The notes: generated by a model not told the origin, from the letters alone. Numbered from the stretch's first letter, positions 1-8,624 are shown. The stretch: 64,000 nt of DNA from Pseudorhizobium xiangyangii (GCF_020531965.1 NZ_JAJAWH010000007.1:1-64000), one strand, 5' to 3'. Made by a program: numbers and translations.

Positions 1-56
1 CCATCCAGACATGACATCACCACTCTAAGCTGTCTTGCCAAGGAATTGGGGGGCCT

Positions 57-1058
57 CTAGCGCAAGGCCTGACCCTTGTTATCGAACCTGTGAATCTGGC
101 CCACCTCAGGGGAAATACCAATCTTATCGCCAACCTTCACGGTGGGAGACCCTGCCATACGCACGACAAGAGCCCCGGCTGCTTCCGAGCGCACGTGGAC
201 ATGCGTCTCCGCACCGAGGTGCTCGATCAGTTCGACACAGCCCGGCCATGCGCCATCACCCTCGACGATGCGAAGATGTTCCGGCCGCACGCCTATCGTC
301 GCCGCGCCATGGGCCGACGCAACCTCGCCTTCAATCCTGTTCATGCGTGGCGCGCCAATGAAATCGGCGACGAACAGATTGGTCGGGCGCTCGTACAGTT
401 CCTGCGGCGTGCCAACCTGTTCGATCCGCCCCTGGTTGAGAACGACAATCCGGTCTGCCATCGTCATCGCTTCCACCTGGTCATGCGTGACGTAGATCAT
501 CGTGGCTTTGAGCTGCTGGTGCAGCTTCATGATCTCAAGACGCATGCTTCCTCGCAAAGAAGCATCGAGATTGGAAAGTGGCTCATCGAACAGAAAGGCG
601 GTGGGATGACGTACGATTGCCCGTCCGATCGCCACGCGCTGACGCTGGCCGCCGGAGAGTTGCGACGGTCGGCGCTCAAGGAACTGCGTGAGATCCAGGA
701 TCCTCGCGGTGTCCTCTATCTTGCTGTCGATCGACGCCGGCGCCTCGCCTGCCATTTCAAGCGGGAAGGCCATATTCTGCCGCACGGTCATGTGCGGATA
801 GAGCGCGTAGGACTGAAACACCATGGCAAGACCACGCTCGCCGCAGGGCGTCGTCGTCACGTCCTTGCCCTCGATGCCTATACGACCGCCGCTGCTTTCC
901 TCGAGCCCGGCAATAAGCCTCAGGAGGGTGGACTTGCCGCTGCCCGAAGGACCGACGAAGACGATGAACTCGCCCTCGGCGATCTCGAGGTCGAGCGGCG
1001 GGATGACCGTGAGCGGGCCGAACTTCTTGGTGATCCCGTCGAGTTTGATGTGAGCCAT
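57..1058 (-). CDS. Sugar ABC transporter ATP-binding protein (MalK/UgpC type)
   Basis: Cytoplasmic ATPase subunit of a carbohydrate importer, 333 residues. Visible motifs are a Walker A loop GPSGSGKST at residues 36-44, the signature LSGGQ at 134-138, Walker B FLFDEP at 155-160 and the switch His in THDQ at 192. A C-terminal TOBE-like region follows, as in MalK and UgpC. An upstream in-frame extension exists, but the ATG at 1058 gives the usual MalK N-terminus, so I chose it. It is the last gene of the operon, 29 bases after the second permease. The substrate cannot be read from the ATPase. The NanE/NanK gene at the head of the operon suggests an amino sugar such as N-acetylmannosamine. Confidence 0.93.
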   Translation of the reverse strand: MAHIKLDGITKKFGPLTVIPPLDLEIAEGEFIVFVGPSGSGKSTLLRLIAGLEESSGGRIGIEGKDVTTTPCGERGLAMVFQSYALYPHMTVRQNMAFPLEMAGEAPASIDSKIEDTARILDLTQFLERRPSQLSGGQRQRVAIGRAIVRHPTAFLFDEPLSNLDASLRGSMRLEIMKLHQQLKATMIYVTHDQVEAMTMADRIVVLNQGRIEQVGTPQELYERPTNLFVADFIGAPRMNRIEGEVASAHGAATIGVRPEHLRIVEGDGAWPGCVELIEHLGAETHVHVRSEAAGALVVRMAGSPTVKVGDKIGISPEVGQIHRFDNKGQALR

Positions 1059-1087
1059 TGTCACTCCGATTTGGCCTTGCGCCCGGC

Positions 1088-1906
1088 TCAACCCTTGACC
1101 GCACCAGCGGTCATAGATCCGGTCAGTTGTTTGTAGATGAGCATACCGAGCACGGCCGGTGGCAGTGCCCCGAGGATCATCACAGCCGAGGCAACGCCCC
1201 ATTGCACGCCGCCACCGCTGGCGGAAAAGAAGAAGGATGCGCCGACGGTCACCGGCACGGCCTCGCGCGTGGTCAGCATCAGGCCGAAAAGATACTCATT
1301 CCAAGCGGTGATGAAGCCGAAGGTAAAGGCGGTGACCACGGCCGGCCGGATAAGCGGACTCACGATGCGCCGCAGGATCACGAAGGCGCCGGCACGGTCC
1401 ATACGCGCCGCCTCGTCGATTTCTCCAGGCATATCTGCGATCGCGTTCACCATCATCATCAGGCTGAGCGGCAGGTTAACGATAGTGAGGATCAGACCGA
1501 GACCAAGGCGCGTATCGAGCAGGCCGACGAACTGGAACATCATGTAGAGCGGGATAGCGAAGACGACCAGCGGTACAGCGCGCAGGTTCGCAACCAGCGG
1601 AAACAGATGCCGGCGGCCCGCGCCGGTGCGCACTATCGCGTAGGCAGCCGGCACCGTCAGGAGGAGCGCCAGGACGGAGCCGATCAAGGCCGCGACGGTA
1701 CTGTTCAACAGATAGGCATAGATATTGAACCGGCTCGTGTCGGTCAGAACCTTGGCATAGTTCGCGAACGTCGGGGCCTGGATCAAAAGGCCCGGGTTCA
1801 TAGCGATTTCCCTGGCGCCTTTGAACGAGGTGATCAGGGTAACAATCACCGGGAAATTCATCGCAAAGGCTGCGATGGCGAAGACGATCCAGCGGAGCAC
1901 GTTCAT
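1088..1906 (-). CDS. Sugar ABC transporter permease (MalG/UgpE type)
   Basis: Inner-membrane permease of the carbohydrate uptake family CUT1, 272 residues with about six hydrophobic segments. The first follows the start directly ([15 protein letters not shown]). The conserved EAA loop appears as [12 protein letters not shown] in the middle, the site that docks on the ATPase. The start at 1906 overlaps the stop of the preceding permease by four bases (ATGA), the usual sign of translational coupling. A longer in-frame reading upstream only shadows the other permease. Family is clear; the sugar is inferred from the operon. Confidence 0.92.
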   Translation of the reverse strand: MNVLRWIVFAIAAFAMNFPVIVTLITSFKGAREIAMNPGLLIQAPTFANYAKVLTDTSRFNIYAYLLNSTVAALIGSVLALLLTVPAAYAIVRTGAGRRHLFPLVANLRAVPLVVFAIPLYMMFQFVGLLDTRLGLGLILTIVNLPLSLMMMVNAIADMPGEIDEAARMDRAGAFVILRRIVSPLIRPAVVTAFTFGFITAWNEYLFGLMLTTREAVPVTVGASFFFSASGGGVQWGVASAVMILGALPPAVLGMLIYKQLTGSMTAGAVKG

Positions 1907-2748
1907 GCGGCAGCTCTCCGCTGACCCAGCCGGGAGTGCAGCAAGGCGCCACCATAAAGAAGGACGAGCGAGGCAAGGAACAACAGCGCCGAAGCAGCGA
2001 CCGCCTGGCCAATCTGGCCGCCCTTGAAGAAGGACTGGTAGATATAGATGGACAGCGACATGGTCGAGCCGCCGGCTCCAGCTCCGGTGAGTGCAAAGAC
2101 GTTGTCGAAGACGCGAAAGCCGTCGATGAAACGAATTCCAAGCGCGATCGCGATCGTCGCCTTCATCATAGGCAGTTCGATCCGCCAAAAGATCTTCCAA
2201 GCACTGGCTCGGTCCATCGCGGCCGCCTCGCGAATTTCCGACGGAATGGAAATATATGCGACGTGAAACAGCAGGAACGCAAAGGGTGTCCACTGCAGCA
2301 CCTCAACCACCACCAGCGTCCAGAAAGCGTTGTTGGCGTCAAGGAAAGCGGGGCTCGTTCCGAACCACAATGTCAGGTAATGGGGCAACGGACCGGCAAA
2401 CTCATGCAGCACAAGACGGTACATCAGGCCCACCATGGAGGCCGCCACCATCATCGGGAGCATCAGGATCGCCATGGTCCAACCGTGGCGGCTGACGATT
2501 GGCGACAGGAATATGGCGAGCGCCAGGCCCAGGCTGCATTCGATGACGGCAGTTAGCACGCCGAAACGCAATGAGAACCAGCTGGCCGCCCAGAACTCGG
2601 GATCGATGAGGACCTCACCGAAATTGCGCAAACCCACGATTTCAGGCGCGCGCATAGTTTGGAAGGTCACGTCCGACAGCGAATAGACGATGTTGACCAG
2701 GGCAGGAAAACTCAGGAAAACAAGCAAGAAGACGACGAGCGGCGTCAA
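1903..2748 (-). CDS. Sugar ABC transporter permease (MalF/UgpA type), irregular 5' end
   Basis: Inner-membrane permease pairing with the MalG-type subunit. The EAA loop is present as EIREAAAMDRAS. The only start in frame between the upstream stop and the first membrane segment is TTG at 2748; there is no ATG or GTG. A well-placed ATG with a GGTGGAAG ribosome site lies at 2789, but in another frame, and it reads 14 residues to a stop. Adding one base near 2754 (GGCTT to GGCCTT) would join that ATG to the permease and give a normal hydrophilic leader running into LLLTPLVVF. So either TTG is the true start or one base has been lost. The body of the gene is intact. Confidence 0.85.
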   Translation of the reverse strand: MTPLVVFLLVFLSFPALVNIVYSLSDVTFQTMRAPEIVGLRNFGEVLIDPEFWAASWFSLRFGVLTAVIECSLGLALAIFLSPIVSRHGWTMAILMLPMMVAASMVGLMYRLVLHEFAGPLPHYLTLWFGTSPAFLDANNAFWTLVVVEVLQWTPFAFLLFHVAYISIPSEIREAAAMDRASAWKIFWRIELPMMKATIAIALGIRFIDGFRVFDNVFALTGAGAGGSTMSLSIYIYQSFFKGGQIGQAVAASALLFLASLVLLYGGALLHSRLGQRRAAA

Positions 2749-2838
2749 GAGAAGCCGGCCTTCGCGTTCTGTGGTGTCGTAGGCTTCATGTCTTCCACCA
2801 GGCGTTGCCCGGGCGCCTGCACGCCCGGGCGTTGAGTG

Positions 2839-4170
2839 CTATTTCAGCAGATCGGTCATGCTGGTGGTGGCGGCAGACAGCGCCTCATCGAGGCTCTTCT
2901 GACCAGCCCAGTAGGCGGTGAACTCCTTCGCCTGGACTTCGTATATGGAAAGAGCATTGGCCGACGTGGCGCCGTTCATGACGTAGCCATAGCTGCCCGC
3001 GAACTCGCCAAGTTTGACGAGATCCGGACGTTCTGCGGCAATCTTCTCAACAACCGACGGTGAAAGCGCCGGCGAACCGCCAGCCTTTGCATAGGCCAGT
3101 ACCGCATCTTCGGAGGCCAGCCACTTGAGGAAGCGTACCGCACCCTCCTTGTGCTTGGAGTTCTTGTTGAGGCCAAGGCCGAGGCCGTGGATGTGGTCCT
3201 TGCGGCCCTCCGGTCCGGCAGGCGGAGCCACCACAGCTGTGTTTTCAGCAACGCCGGGGGCTGTATCAGGGTTCATGAGTTCACCGGCGGCAGCATTCCA
3301 CTGCAGTGCGGTCGCGACCTGGCCCGAGGTCCAGGCGGCATTGGTCTCCGGATACTCGTAGCTCAGGGAGTCCTTCGGTGTCGCACCCGCGTCATAGAGC
3401 TTCTTGTAGAGTTCGAGACCGGCACGGTATGCGGGCGAATCGACCGTCACCTTGCCGGACGCATCCATCCAGTCGGCGCCATAGGCGCGAGGCAGGGACT
3501 GAAACACCATCATGTTGAACAGAAGGTTCTTCATCTGCAGCACGGTGCCGTAACGGACCGGGCTGTCCGGGTTCACCGACTTGGTGAAGTAGAGCGCGGT
3601 CACGGCCCAGTCATTCCAGGTCCATTCGTCGGGCGCTTTGGGTTCGAGTGCCTCGCCCAGATACTTCTGGGAAATCTCCGCAAACTTCGTCTTGGCGCCC
3701 TCGTCGGACATGAGCGCGTCGATCAGATCCTTGCGGTAATACATGAAGTGCAGCGACAGGTCTGTCGGCACGCCGTACTGCTTGCCTTCGAACTGCATGG
3801 TCTCAAGGATTGGCTTACCGAAAACCTTTTCGGCATCCGCGCCCAAGTCGACCGGTTCCATAAATGGGGCATAGCGCCCAACGGAATAGGTGGCGATCAG
3901 GTTGATATCGAAGGCGTCCGAGCCGGCGGCCAGATCGGCCTGCAGCTTGTCATAGAAGCCGTCGCGATTGAAGAACAGAAGCTCGACCTTGTCGTCATCG
4001 GCCACGTCTGGAAGCGCGTTATAGGCTTCCACCGCGGCTCGAAGAGCGGTCTCTTCCGACCCGCCCGGCCAGCCGAGTACGGTCACTTCGGCCGAAGCAA
4101 TCCCAGGGATCGCGGTGGCCGAGAGGAATGCCGCCAAACCGGCGGCCATCAGGCTGCGCATTTTCGTCAT
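2839..4170 (-). CDS. Sugar ABC transporter substrate-binding protein
   Basis: Periplasmic solute-binding protein of the carbohydrate family 1 type (COG1653), 443 residues. It starts with a clear Sec signal peptide: basic MTKMR, a hydrophobic stretch, then a likely cleavage after GIASA. The mature protein opens with VTVLGWPGG and carries the usual family segments, such as a KWLASEDAV stretch near the C-terminus. The ATG at 4170 has a GGAG ribosome site. It sits 15 bases downstream of the NanK reading frame and 90 bases before the first permease. The ligand is unknown; context favours an N-acetylated amino sugar. Confidence 0.92.
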   Translation of the reverse strand: MTKMRSLMAAGLAAFLSATAIPGIASAEVTVLGWPGGSEETALRAAVEAYNALPDVADDDKVELLFFNRDGFYDKLQADLAAGSDAFDINLIATYSVGRYAPFMEPVDLGADAEKVFGKPILETMQFEGKQYGVPTDLSLHFMYYRKDLIDALMSDEGAKTKFAEISQKYLGEALEPKAPDEWTWNDWAVTALYFTKSVNPDSPVRYGTVLQMKNLLFNMMVFQSLPRAYGADWMDASGKVTVDSPAYRAGLELYKKLYDAGATPKDSLSYEYPETNAAWTSGQVATALQWNAAAGELMNPDTAPGVAENTAVVAPPAGPEGRKDHIHGLGLGLNKNSKHKEGAVRFLKWLASEDAVLAYAKAGGSPALSPSVVEKIAAERPDLVKLGEFAGSYGYVMNGATSANALSIYEVQAKEFTAYWAGQKSLDEALSAATTSMTDLLK

Positions 4171-4185
4171 GATACTCCGTCCCTT

Positions 4186-5280
4186 CTAGAGGTTGATTAG
4201 GTTCTTCTTATTGGTTGCTGCCAAATCGGCCATCCCGACGATCCCTGCCTTTGGCCCCAGGGTCGCCGCCTGCAATACCGGCACAGCGGATGGACCGATG
4301 GCTGCGATCTCAGCCCGGACCCTATCCATGAATCCGGTGGCGAGGCCTACGCCACCGCCAATGACGATCCGCGCGGGATCGATCGCCAACTGAATGTCGC
4401 AGCATAGCCGCGCAAAACGCTGCACAACGCCACCGATGATTTCAAGCGCCCAGCCCTCGCCACCATCGGCCGCAAGAAAGACATCCCTCGGCTCGCAATC
4501 ATGGCCGAGGCGCTTGGCTTCGGAAGCGATCCACGGCCCACAGATCCGGCTTTCGCGTGGCAACTGACCACCTTCCGGATCGTGCATCTGACCAAAATGG
4601 CCGGCGATGCCGCGCAACAACCGCCCCTCTGAGACAATGCCGCCACCGAGGCCGGTGGAGAGTGTTATGAAGACGAGATCGCTGCGGTCGGACGTCGCCT
4701 TATACTCACCCCATGCCGCGGCCTGTGCGTCGTTGACGACCACGGCCGGAACGCGGAAGAGTTCGGCAGCCCGAGCTTTCAGAGGGAATTCACCCTCGAT
4801 GCCGAGGGTAGCTTTATTCATGGCCCGCCAGCGGCCGTCGCGGACCGCTCCGGTCACGGCTATGCCAACAGCCTGGTAGCGGCCGGCCCAGGTCGCTGTC
4901 GCCGCGGCAACCGCCTGCAGCCAACTTTCGGGCGATCCATTTCGGTCAGTCGCAAAGACCTTGGTATCGAGAACCTCGTCCGCCTGCACGAGCGACGCCA
5001 TAATCTTGGTTCCGCCGAGGTCGACGGCGAGCACGACTGGGGCCGCTGTCGGAGCATAAACCTCGTCCAGGGCCTGTTTGAACCATGCGGTAACGTGTTC
5101 CGTTCGGGTGATGGCGGAGCCGACAACGACGCAGGTGGCGCCGGCACGCGCCGCAGCCTGGGCCTGTTCCGGAGTGCGTATGCGACCTTCGGCGATCACG
5201 TTCGAGGTCAATTCGCGAAGACCTGCGAGAAGATCGATATCGGGATCTGTCGGCTCCGGTCCTCCCGTGTAGCCGGACAT
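4186..5280 (-). CDS. nanK: NanE C-terminal piece fused to ROK-family kinase (NanK)
   Basis: This is the 3' part of a fused NanE/NanK gene. Residues 1-75 are the C-terminal third of N-acetylmannosamine-6-phosphate 2-epimerase (MSGYTGG, VIAEGRI, VVVGSAITR). From about residue 80 comes a ROK sugar kinase with the phosphate loop LAVDLGGTK and a second glycine loop STGLGGG. The kinase would phosphorylate N-acetylmannosamine. The usual ROK zinc motif CxCGxxGCxE is absent; the matching stretch reads RICGPWIASEAKR, so zinc binding may differ. The frame is open for 20 further codons upstream to a TGA at 5341, beyond which the NanE N-terminus continues in the same frame. No ribosome site precedes the ATG at 5280, so independent translation is doubtful. 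Confidence 0.82.
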   Translation of the reverse strand: MSGYTGGPEPTDPDIDLLAGLRELTSNVIAEGRIRTPEQAQAAARAGATCVVVGSAITRTEHVTAWFKQALDEVYAPTAAPVVLAVDLGGTKIMASLVQADEVLDTKVFATDRNGSPESWLQAVAAATATWAGRYQAVGIAVTGAVRDGRWRAMNKATLGIEGEFPLKARAAELFRVPAVVVNDAQAAAWGEYKATSDRSDLVFITLSTGLGGGIVSEGRLLRGIAGHFGQMHDPEGGQLPRESRICGPWIASEAKRLGHDCEPRDVFLAADGGEGWALEIIGGVVQRFARLCCDIQLAIDPARIVIGGGVGLATGFMDRVRAEIAAIGPSAVPVLQAATLGPKAGIVGMADLAATNKKNLINL

Positions 5281-5340
5281 GGTGGAGCCGACGAAATCGA
5301 CGCCCGCGGCAAGGGCGCGACGCGCATCCTCGACACAGCT

Positions 5341-5724
5341 TCAGTCGGCCATGGAGAGCTTGCCGGCTTTACGAACGGCCTTTGCCAGCTCTTCCACCGT
5401 CGCCGGGCGCACCCTGTCGGTTGCATCGAATGCAATGATATCGGCGCCGGCCTGCGCCAGATCCCTGACGTCATCGAGAAAAGGCGTGATACGTACCGGG
5501 CTGTCATCGAGGTCGCGCTTGATCAGGCCAATAATCGGCGCATGAGTGGCTGCGCGAACTGCAGAGACATATCGCACCGACTCGATACGAAGCCCTGCAG
5601 CACCGGCCGACAGCGCTGCCAATGCAAAACCGACCACATAGGGGCTGTCGTCCATAGCGCCGCCCGGCACGGGCTGGCATGAAACAATAAGGCCGTTCTT
5701 GAGCATTTCAGCAAGCACGTTCAC
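5341..5724 (-). CDS. nanE: NanE N-terminal fragment (ManNAc-6-P 2-epimerase), ends at in-frame TGA
   Basis: Encodes 127 residues matching the first two thirds of the NanE TIM barrel, the epimerase that converts N-acetylmannosamine-6-phosphate to N-acetylglucosamine-6-phosphate. Family landmarks are LIVSCQPVPGG near the start, LRIESV, IIGLIKRD with the catalytic lysine, and IIAFDATDR. The frame stops at TGA right after LSMAD. In NanE proteins a cysteine follows MAD, and the frame then continues SCVEDARRALAAG into the downstream ORF, so TGA replaces a TGC or TGT codon. Start is GTG at 5724 behind AAAGG; a nearby ATG at 5729 is out of frame. Cut here, the barrel would be incomplete and probably inactive. 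Confidence 0.8.
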   Translation of the reverse strand: MNVLAEMLKNGLIVSCQPVPGGAMDDSPYVVGFALAALSAGAAGLRIESVRYVSAVRAATHAPIIGLIKRDLDDSPVRITPFLDDVRDLAQAGADIIAFDATDRVRPATVEELAKAVRKAGKLSMAD

Positions 5725-5898
5725 ACCATACCTTTCGACCGGGCAACGCTAAGCGAAATAATACCAGATGACAACCAGTATTGGATCTTGTGCGCAAACT
5801 GGTGCGCAAGCCGCCTCAACAGAATTGAAAGTTCATGCTATTCTTTCGAAAAGCACCCCGCGAACGCCCAACCAAACTCGCACCTTCAACGAGGCCGC
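5725..5898. promoter_or_regulatory. Divergent promoter region with two pairs of direct repeats
   Basis: This 174-base gap separates the nan/ABC operon (minus) from its GntR-type regulator (plus). ACCAG occurs at 5763-5767 and 5774-5778, one helical turn apart. TGCGCAA occurs at 5791-5797 and 5803-5809, 12 bases apart. Repeats spaced by a helical turn between a regulator and its likely target are good operator candidates. I cannot place a confident -35/-10 pair, and the match to the regulator is inference. Confidence 0.45.
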
Positions 5899-6693
5899 AT
5901 GTCACTGAGCCAGAATCCGTCGCATGAGAACGAAGGCACGGCACATCAGGGTGATCCGCTTCTCGATCGCCTTGCCGCCAGCCTGAGCGAAGCGGAAGAC
6001 CACTCGCCTATCTACATGCGGCTCGCCATGGCGCTCACAGACGCCATCGATGGCGGGCAACTCAGCCGCGGGCGCAGCCTGCCAAGCGAGCGACTGCTGG
6101 CGGAACGGTTGAATATCTCCCGGGTCTCCGTACGCCGTGCGATTGCCGAGCTAGAAAGCGAAGGCCGCGTCAGCCGCCGCCATGGTGCCCGGACCGTCGT
6201 ACAGACACGCGTGCGCAAGGACCTCCCCAACCTCACGGGTTTCTCCGACGACATACGCGCGCGCGGCATGGAGCCAAGCTTCTCCTGGATCTTCCGCGGC
6301 GCGGTCGTCGGCTCCCCGCAGGAAACGATGGCACTTGGCCTGCCGGCGCAGACAGAGGTTATCCGCCTGGTACGGGTACGCCTAGCCGACGGCACACCCA
6401 TCGCACTGGAACGAGCCGCGGTACCGAAATCCATCCTGCCGGACGCCATGCTGGTCACTGACTCTCTCTACAAGACCCTCGCGTCTCTCAATGCCATGCC
6501 GCATCACGGCTTCCAGCGCATTCGCGCCGACGTCATGTCGCCGGCGGAGGCGGAGCTCCTGCAGGCTGCACCCCTGACGCCGATGCTGGTTGCCGACCGA
6601 CGCTGCTTCCTCGAGGACGGTCGCGCGGTCGAATTCACGGAGACCCGCTATAACGGCAAGGTCTACGATTTCATCTCCGACCTGCACATCTAG
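5899..6693 (+). CDS. GntR-family regulator, HutC/UTRA subfamily
   Basis: Transcription factor of 264 residues. An N-terminal winged helix (LPSERLLAERLNISRVSVRRAI, then LESEGRVSRRHGARTVV) binds DNA. A C-terminal UTRA domain, from about residue 105 (LPNLTGFSDDIRARG) to the end, senses a small ligand. Subfamily members usually repress sugar or amino-acid operons and are released by a sugar phosphate. It is divergent from the nan/ABC operon and most likely controls it. The ATG at 5899 has GAGG six bases upstream and gives the normal family length; a longer in-frame start at 5788 would add an unlikely cysteine-rich leader overlapping the repeat region. Confidence 0.88.
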   Translation: MSLSQNPSHENEGTAHQGDPLLDRLAASLSEAEDHSPIYMRLAMALTDAIDGGQLSRGRSLPSERLLAERLNISRVSVRRAIAELESEGRVSRRHGARTVVQTRVRKDLPNLTGFSDDIRARGMEPSFSWIFRGAVVGSPQETMALGLPAQTEVIRLVRVRLADGTPIALERAAVPKSILPDAMLVTDSLYKTLASLNAMPHHGFQRIRADVMSPAEAELLQAAPLTPMLVADRRCFLEDGRAVEFTETRYNGKVYDFISDLHI

Positions 6694-6795
6694 TTCCACA
6701 GCTCTCTCATTGAACCAGTTTAATACCACATGGCCTTTTGACTTCCAGCCTCACGGCGCCTCGTCCAATTTCACACGCAGGCCAAGCGGAGCCGG

Positions 6796-6914
6796 AAAGA
6801 CTTACCGGTGCGAACCACCTCTCACGTGGGCGTCGTCTTTCTCCCGAAATGACGATTGAAGGAAACGTCGGGAGCGACAAATTAGGCAAGACCGCCGCAT
6901 CTCCTATTGCGGCG
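6796..6914 (+). promoter_or_regulatory. Structured leader before the PLP enzyme gene
   Basis: Three perfect inverted repeats lie in the 260 bases between the regulator and the PLP enzyme: AAAGAC 6796-6801 with GTCTTT 6835-6840; CTCCCGA 6841-6847 with TCGGGAG 6868-6874; CGCCGCA 6893-6899 with TGCGGCG 6908-6914. GGCGTC at 6829-6834 can also pair with GACGCC at 6946-6951, between the ribosome site and the ATG. A 12-base palindrome GATATCGATATC follows at 6925-6936. The layout suggests an RNA leader that could control translation. I do not recognise a riboswitch family; the SAM-II signature is not present. Confidence 0.4.
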
Positions 6915-6953
6915 CAAGCCTTATGATATCGATATCGTTCAAGGAGACGCCTC

Positions 6954-8237
6954 ATGACCGCGCCGCACCCGCCGAGAACACATATCGGCAATCATGCCCT
7001 TCATCCCGAAACGCAGATGCTGAACTATGGCTACGATCCCGAGCTCTCCGAAGGAGCGGTCAAGCCTCCCGTCTTCTTGACCTCAACCTTCGTCTTCAAG
7101 TCCGCCGAAGACGGCCGGGACTTCTTCGACTATGTCTCGGGCCGCAAGGAGCCGCCGGATGGCAAGGCTGCCGGCCTCGTTTATTCGCGCTTTAATCACC
7201 CAAACAGCGAGATCGTCGAGGACCGTCTGGCCATCTACGAGCGGACGGAAAGCTGCGTGCTGTTTTCCTCAGGCATGTCAGCAATTGCAACCACATTGCT
7301 CGCCTTTGTGCGCCCCGGTGACGCCGTGCTGCATTCGCAACCGCTCTACGGCGGTACCGAGACGCTTCTAGCCAGGACGTTCCTCAATCTCGGCGTTTCG
7401 GCGGTCGGATTTGCTGATGGCGTCAGTGAGGCATCGATAAAGACTGCCGCAGCGGAAGCCATGGCGAAGGGCCGCGTCTCGGTGATCCTCATTGAGACGC
7501 CCGCCAATCCGACCAACAGCCTTGTCGACGTCGCGATGATCCGCCGGATCGCCGATGAGATCGGTGAAAAGCAGGGCCACACGCCCATTATCGCCTGCGA
7601 CAACACGCTGCTCGGCCCGGTCTTCCAGCGGCCAATCGAACATGGGGCAGATATCTCGCTCTATTCGCTGACGAAATATGTCGGTGGACATTCAGACCTG
7701 ATCGCCGGCGCAGCACTGGGCCGCAAGGCCGTGATGAAAGCGGTCAAGGCACTACGCGGTGCGATCGGCACGCAGCTCGATCCGCATTCATGCTGGATGC
7801 TCGGCCGGTCGCTGGAGACACTGCAGATCCGCATGGAGCGGGCGAACGAGAATGCCAGGGCCGTGGCCGATTTCCTGCGGGACCATCCGAAGGTCGAGAA
7901 GATCCACTACCTGCCTTACAACGATCCGGGATCTCCGGCCGGCCGCACCTTCGCAGCCCAGTGCAGCGGCGCCGGCTCGACCTTTTCCTTTGATATCAAG
8001 GGCGGCCAACCGGCCTCGTTCCGATTCCTGAACACGTTGAAGATCTTTAAGCTTGCCGTCAGCCTCGGCGGGACCGAGTCACTGGCATCGCATCCGGCAA
8101 CCATGACGCATTCGGGTGTGCCGGCAGACGTGCGCCAGCGCATCGGCGTGCTTGAATCGACGATCCGGCTCTCCATCGGCATCGAGCATCCCGACGATCT
8201 GATCGCCGACCTCACAATGGCGCTGGACGAAGCCTAA
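6954..8237 (+). CDS. Cystathionine gamma-synthase/methionine gamma-lyase-family PLP enzyme
   Basis: Cytosolic fold-type I pyridoxal phosphate enzyme of the Cys/Met metabolism family, 427 residues. Visible landmarks are YSRFNHPN near 78, SSGMSAI near 105, YGG at 132-134, the cofactor-binding Asp in CDNT (216) and the Schiff-base lysine in [11 protein letters not shown] (K241). [17 protein letters not shown] near the C-terminus is the substrate carboxylate region. The family covers gamma-synthases, gamma-lyases and sulfhydrylases, and sequence alone does not separate them here. AAGGAG lies seven bases before the ATG. No methionine genes are adjacent; the structured leader suggests its own control. 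Confidence 0.88.
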   Translation: MTAPHPPRTHIGNHALHPETQMLNYGYDPELSEGAVKPPVFLTSTFVFKSAEDGRDFFDYVSGRKEPPDGKAAGLVYSRFNHPNSEIVEDRLAIYERTESCVLFSSGMSAIATTLLAFVRPGDAVLHSQPLYGGTETLLARTFLNLGVSAVGFADGVSEASIKTAAAEAMAKGRVSVILIETPANPTNSLVDVAMIRRIADEIGEKQGHTPIIACDNTLLGPVFQRPIEHGADISLYSLTKYVGGHSDLIAGAALGRKAVMKAVKALRGAIGTQLDPHSCWMLGRSLETLQIRMERANENARAVADFLRDHPKVEKIHYLPYNDPGSPAGRTFAAQCSGAGSTFSFDIKGGQPASFRFLNTLKIFKLAVSLGGTESLASHPATMTHSGVPADVRQRIGVLESTIRLSIGIEHPDDLIADLTMALDEA

Positions 8238-8249
8238 GAGCAGGCCACG

Positions 8250-8624
8250 TCAGACTGCGGCAACCGTCTCCCGCTTGTCATCGAGGAGGAAGTGCACCAC
8301 GACATATTTCGTCGTGTGCTGCCGGCCACTGTCCGAGGTACTATCGACGGTTCCGCCGTCGGCTGGGTGCCATTTGTGATAGTGGGGATTGTTGGCAATT
8401 AGCGTGATTGCCTTGCCGGCAAATTTGCCGTCAAGCTGATAACGCGCCTCCGCCAGCGGCCAGATGCGCTCATAATCCTCCTGCGCCATGCGAACCTTCA
8501 GAGCCCGGCGACTGGTCGCTTCCTGCGGCCCATCCTCTTCGGATACGACGGCTGGAACATCCAGCGTCACTTCCTCGGCATCGTCCAGGATGAAGTTGAA
8601 CTGATCGGGCCACATCCGCTTCAT
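8250..8624 (-). CDS. Conserved-looking hypothetical protein, 124 residues
   Basis: I do not recognise this protein. It is soluble, has no signal peptide or membrane segment and no cysteine, with an acidic N-terminal third (LDDAEEVTLD, SEEDGPQE) and a C-terminal part containing HYHKWHP and TTKYVVVHFLLDD. A very good ribosome site (GGGAGGAG) precedes the ATG at 8624, and codon use matches neighbouring genes, so it is probably real. It converges on the PLP enzyme gene with 12 bases between stops and shows no operon partner. Confidence 0.7.
   Translation of the reverse strand: MKRMWPDQFNFILDDAEEVTLDVPAVVSEEDGPQEATSRRALKVRMAQEDYERIWPLAEARYQLDGKFAGKAITLIANNPHYHKWHPADGGTVDSTSDSGRQHTTKYVVVHFLLDDKRETVAAV

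Larger units (their letters stand above)
4186..5724 (-). pseudogene. Fused nanE-nanK gene interrupted by one TGA codon
   Basis: The two pieces above are one 513-codon reading frame broken only by TGA at 5341-5343. There is no frameshift: codons on both sides stay in register and both match NanE. Fused NanE/NanK proteins of about this size are known in related bacteria. The codon may be a nonsense mutation, a sequencing error, or a recoded position. If reads confirm it, the epimerase is probably lost. Confidence 0.6.

Noticed and set aside
6796..6951. SAM-II riboswitch call for the leader
   Set aside because: The SAM-II conserved segments (CGUGAUUU-like and GCUAAA-like) are not found; only generic hairpins are visible.
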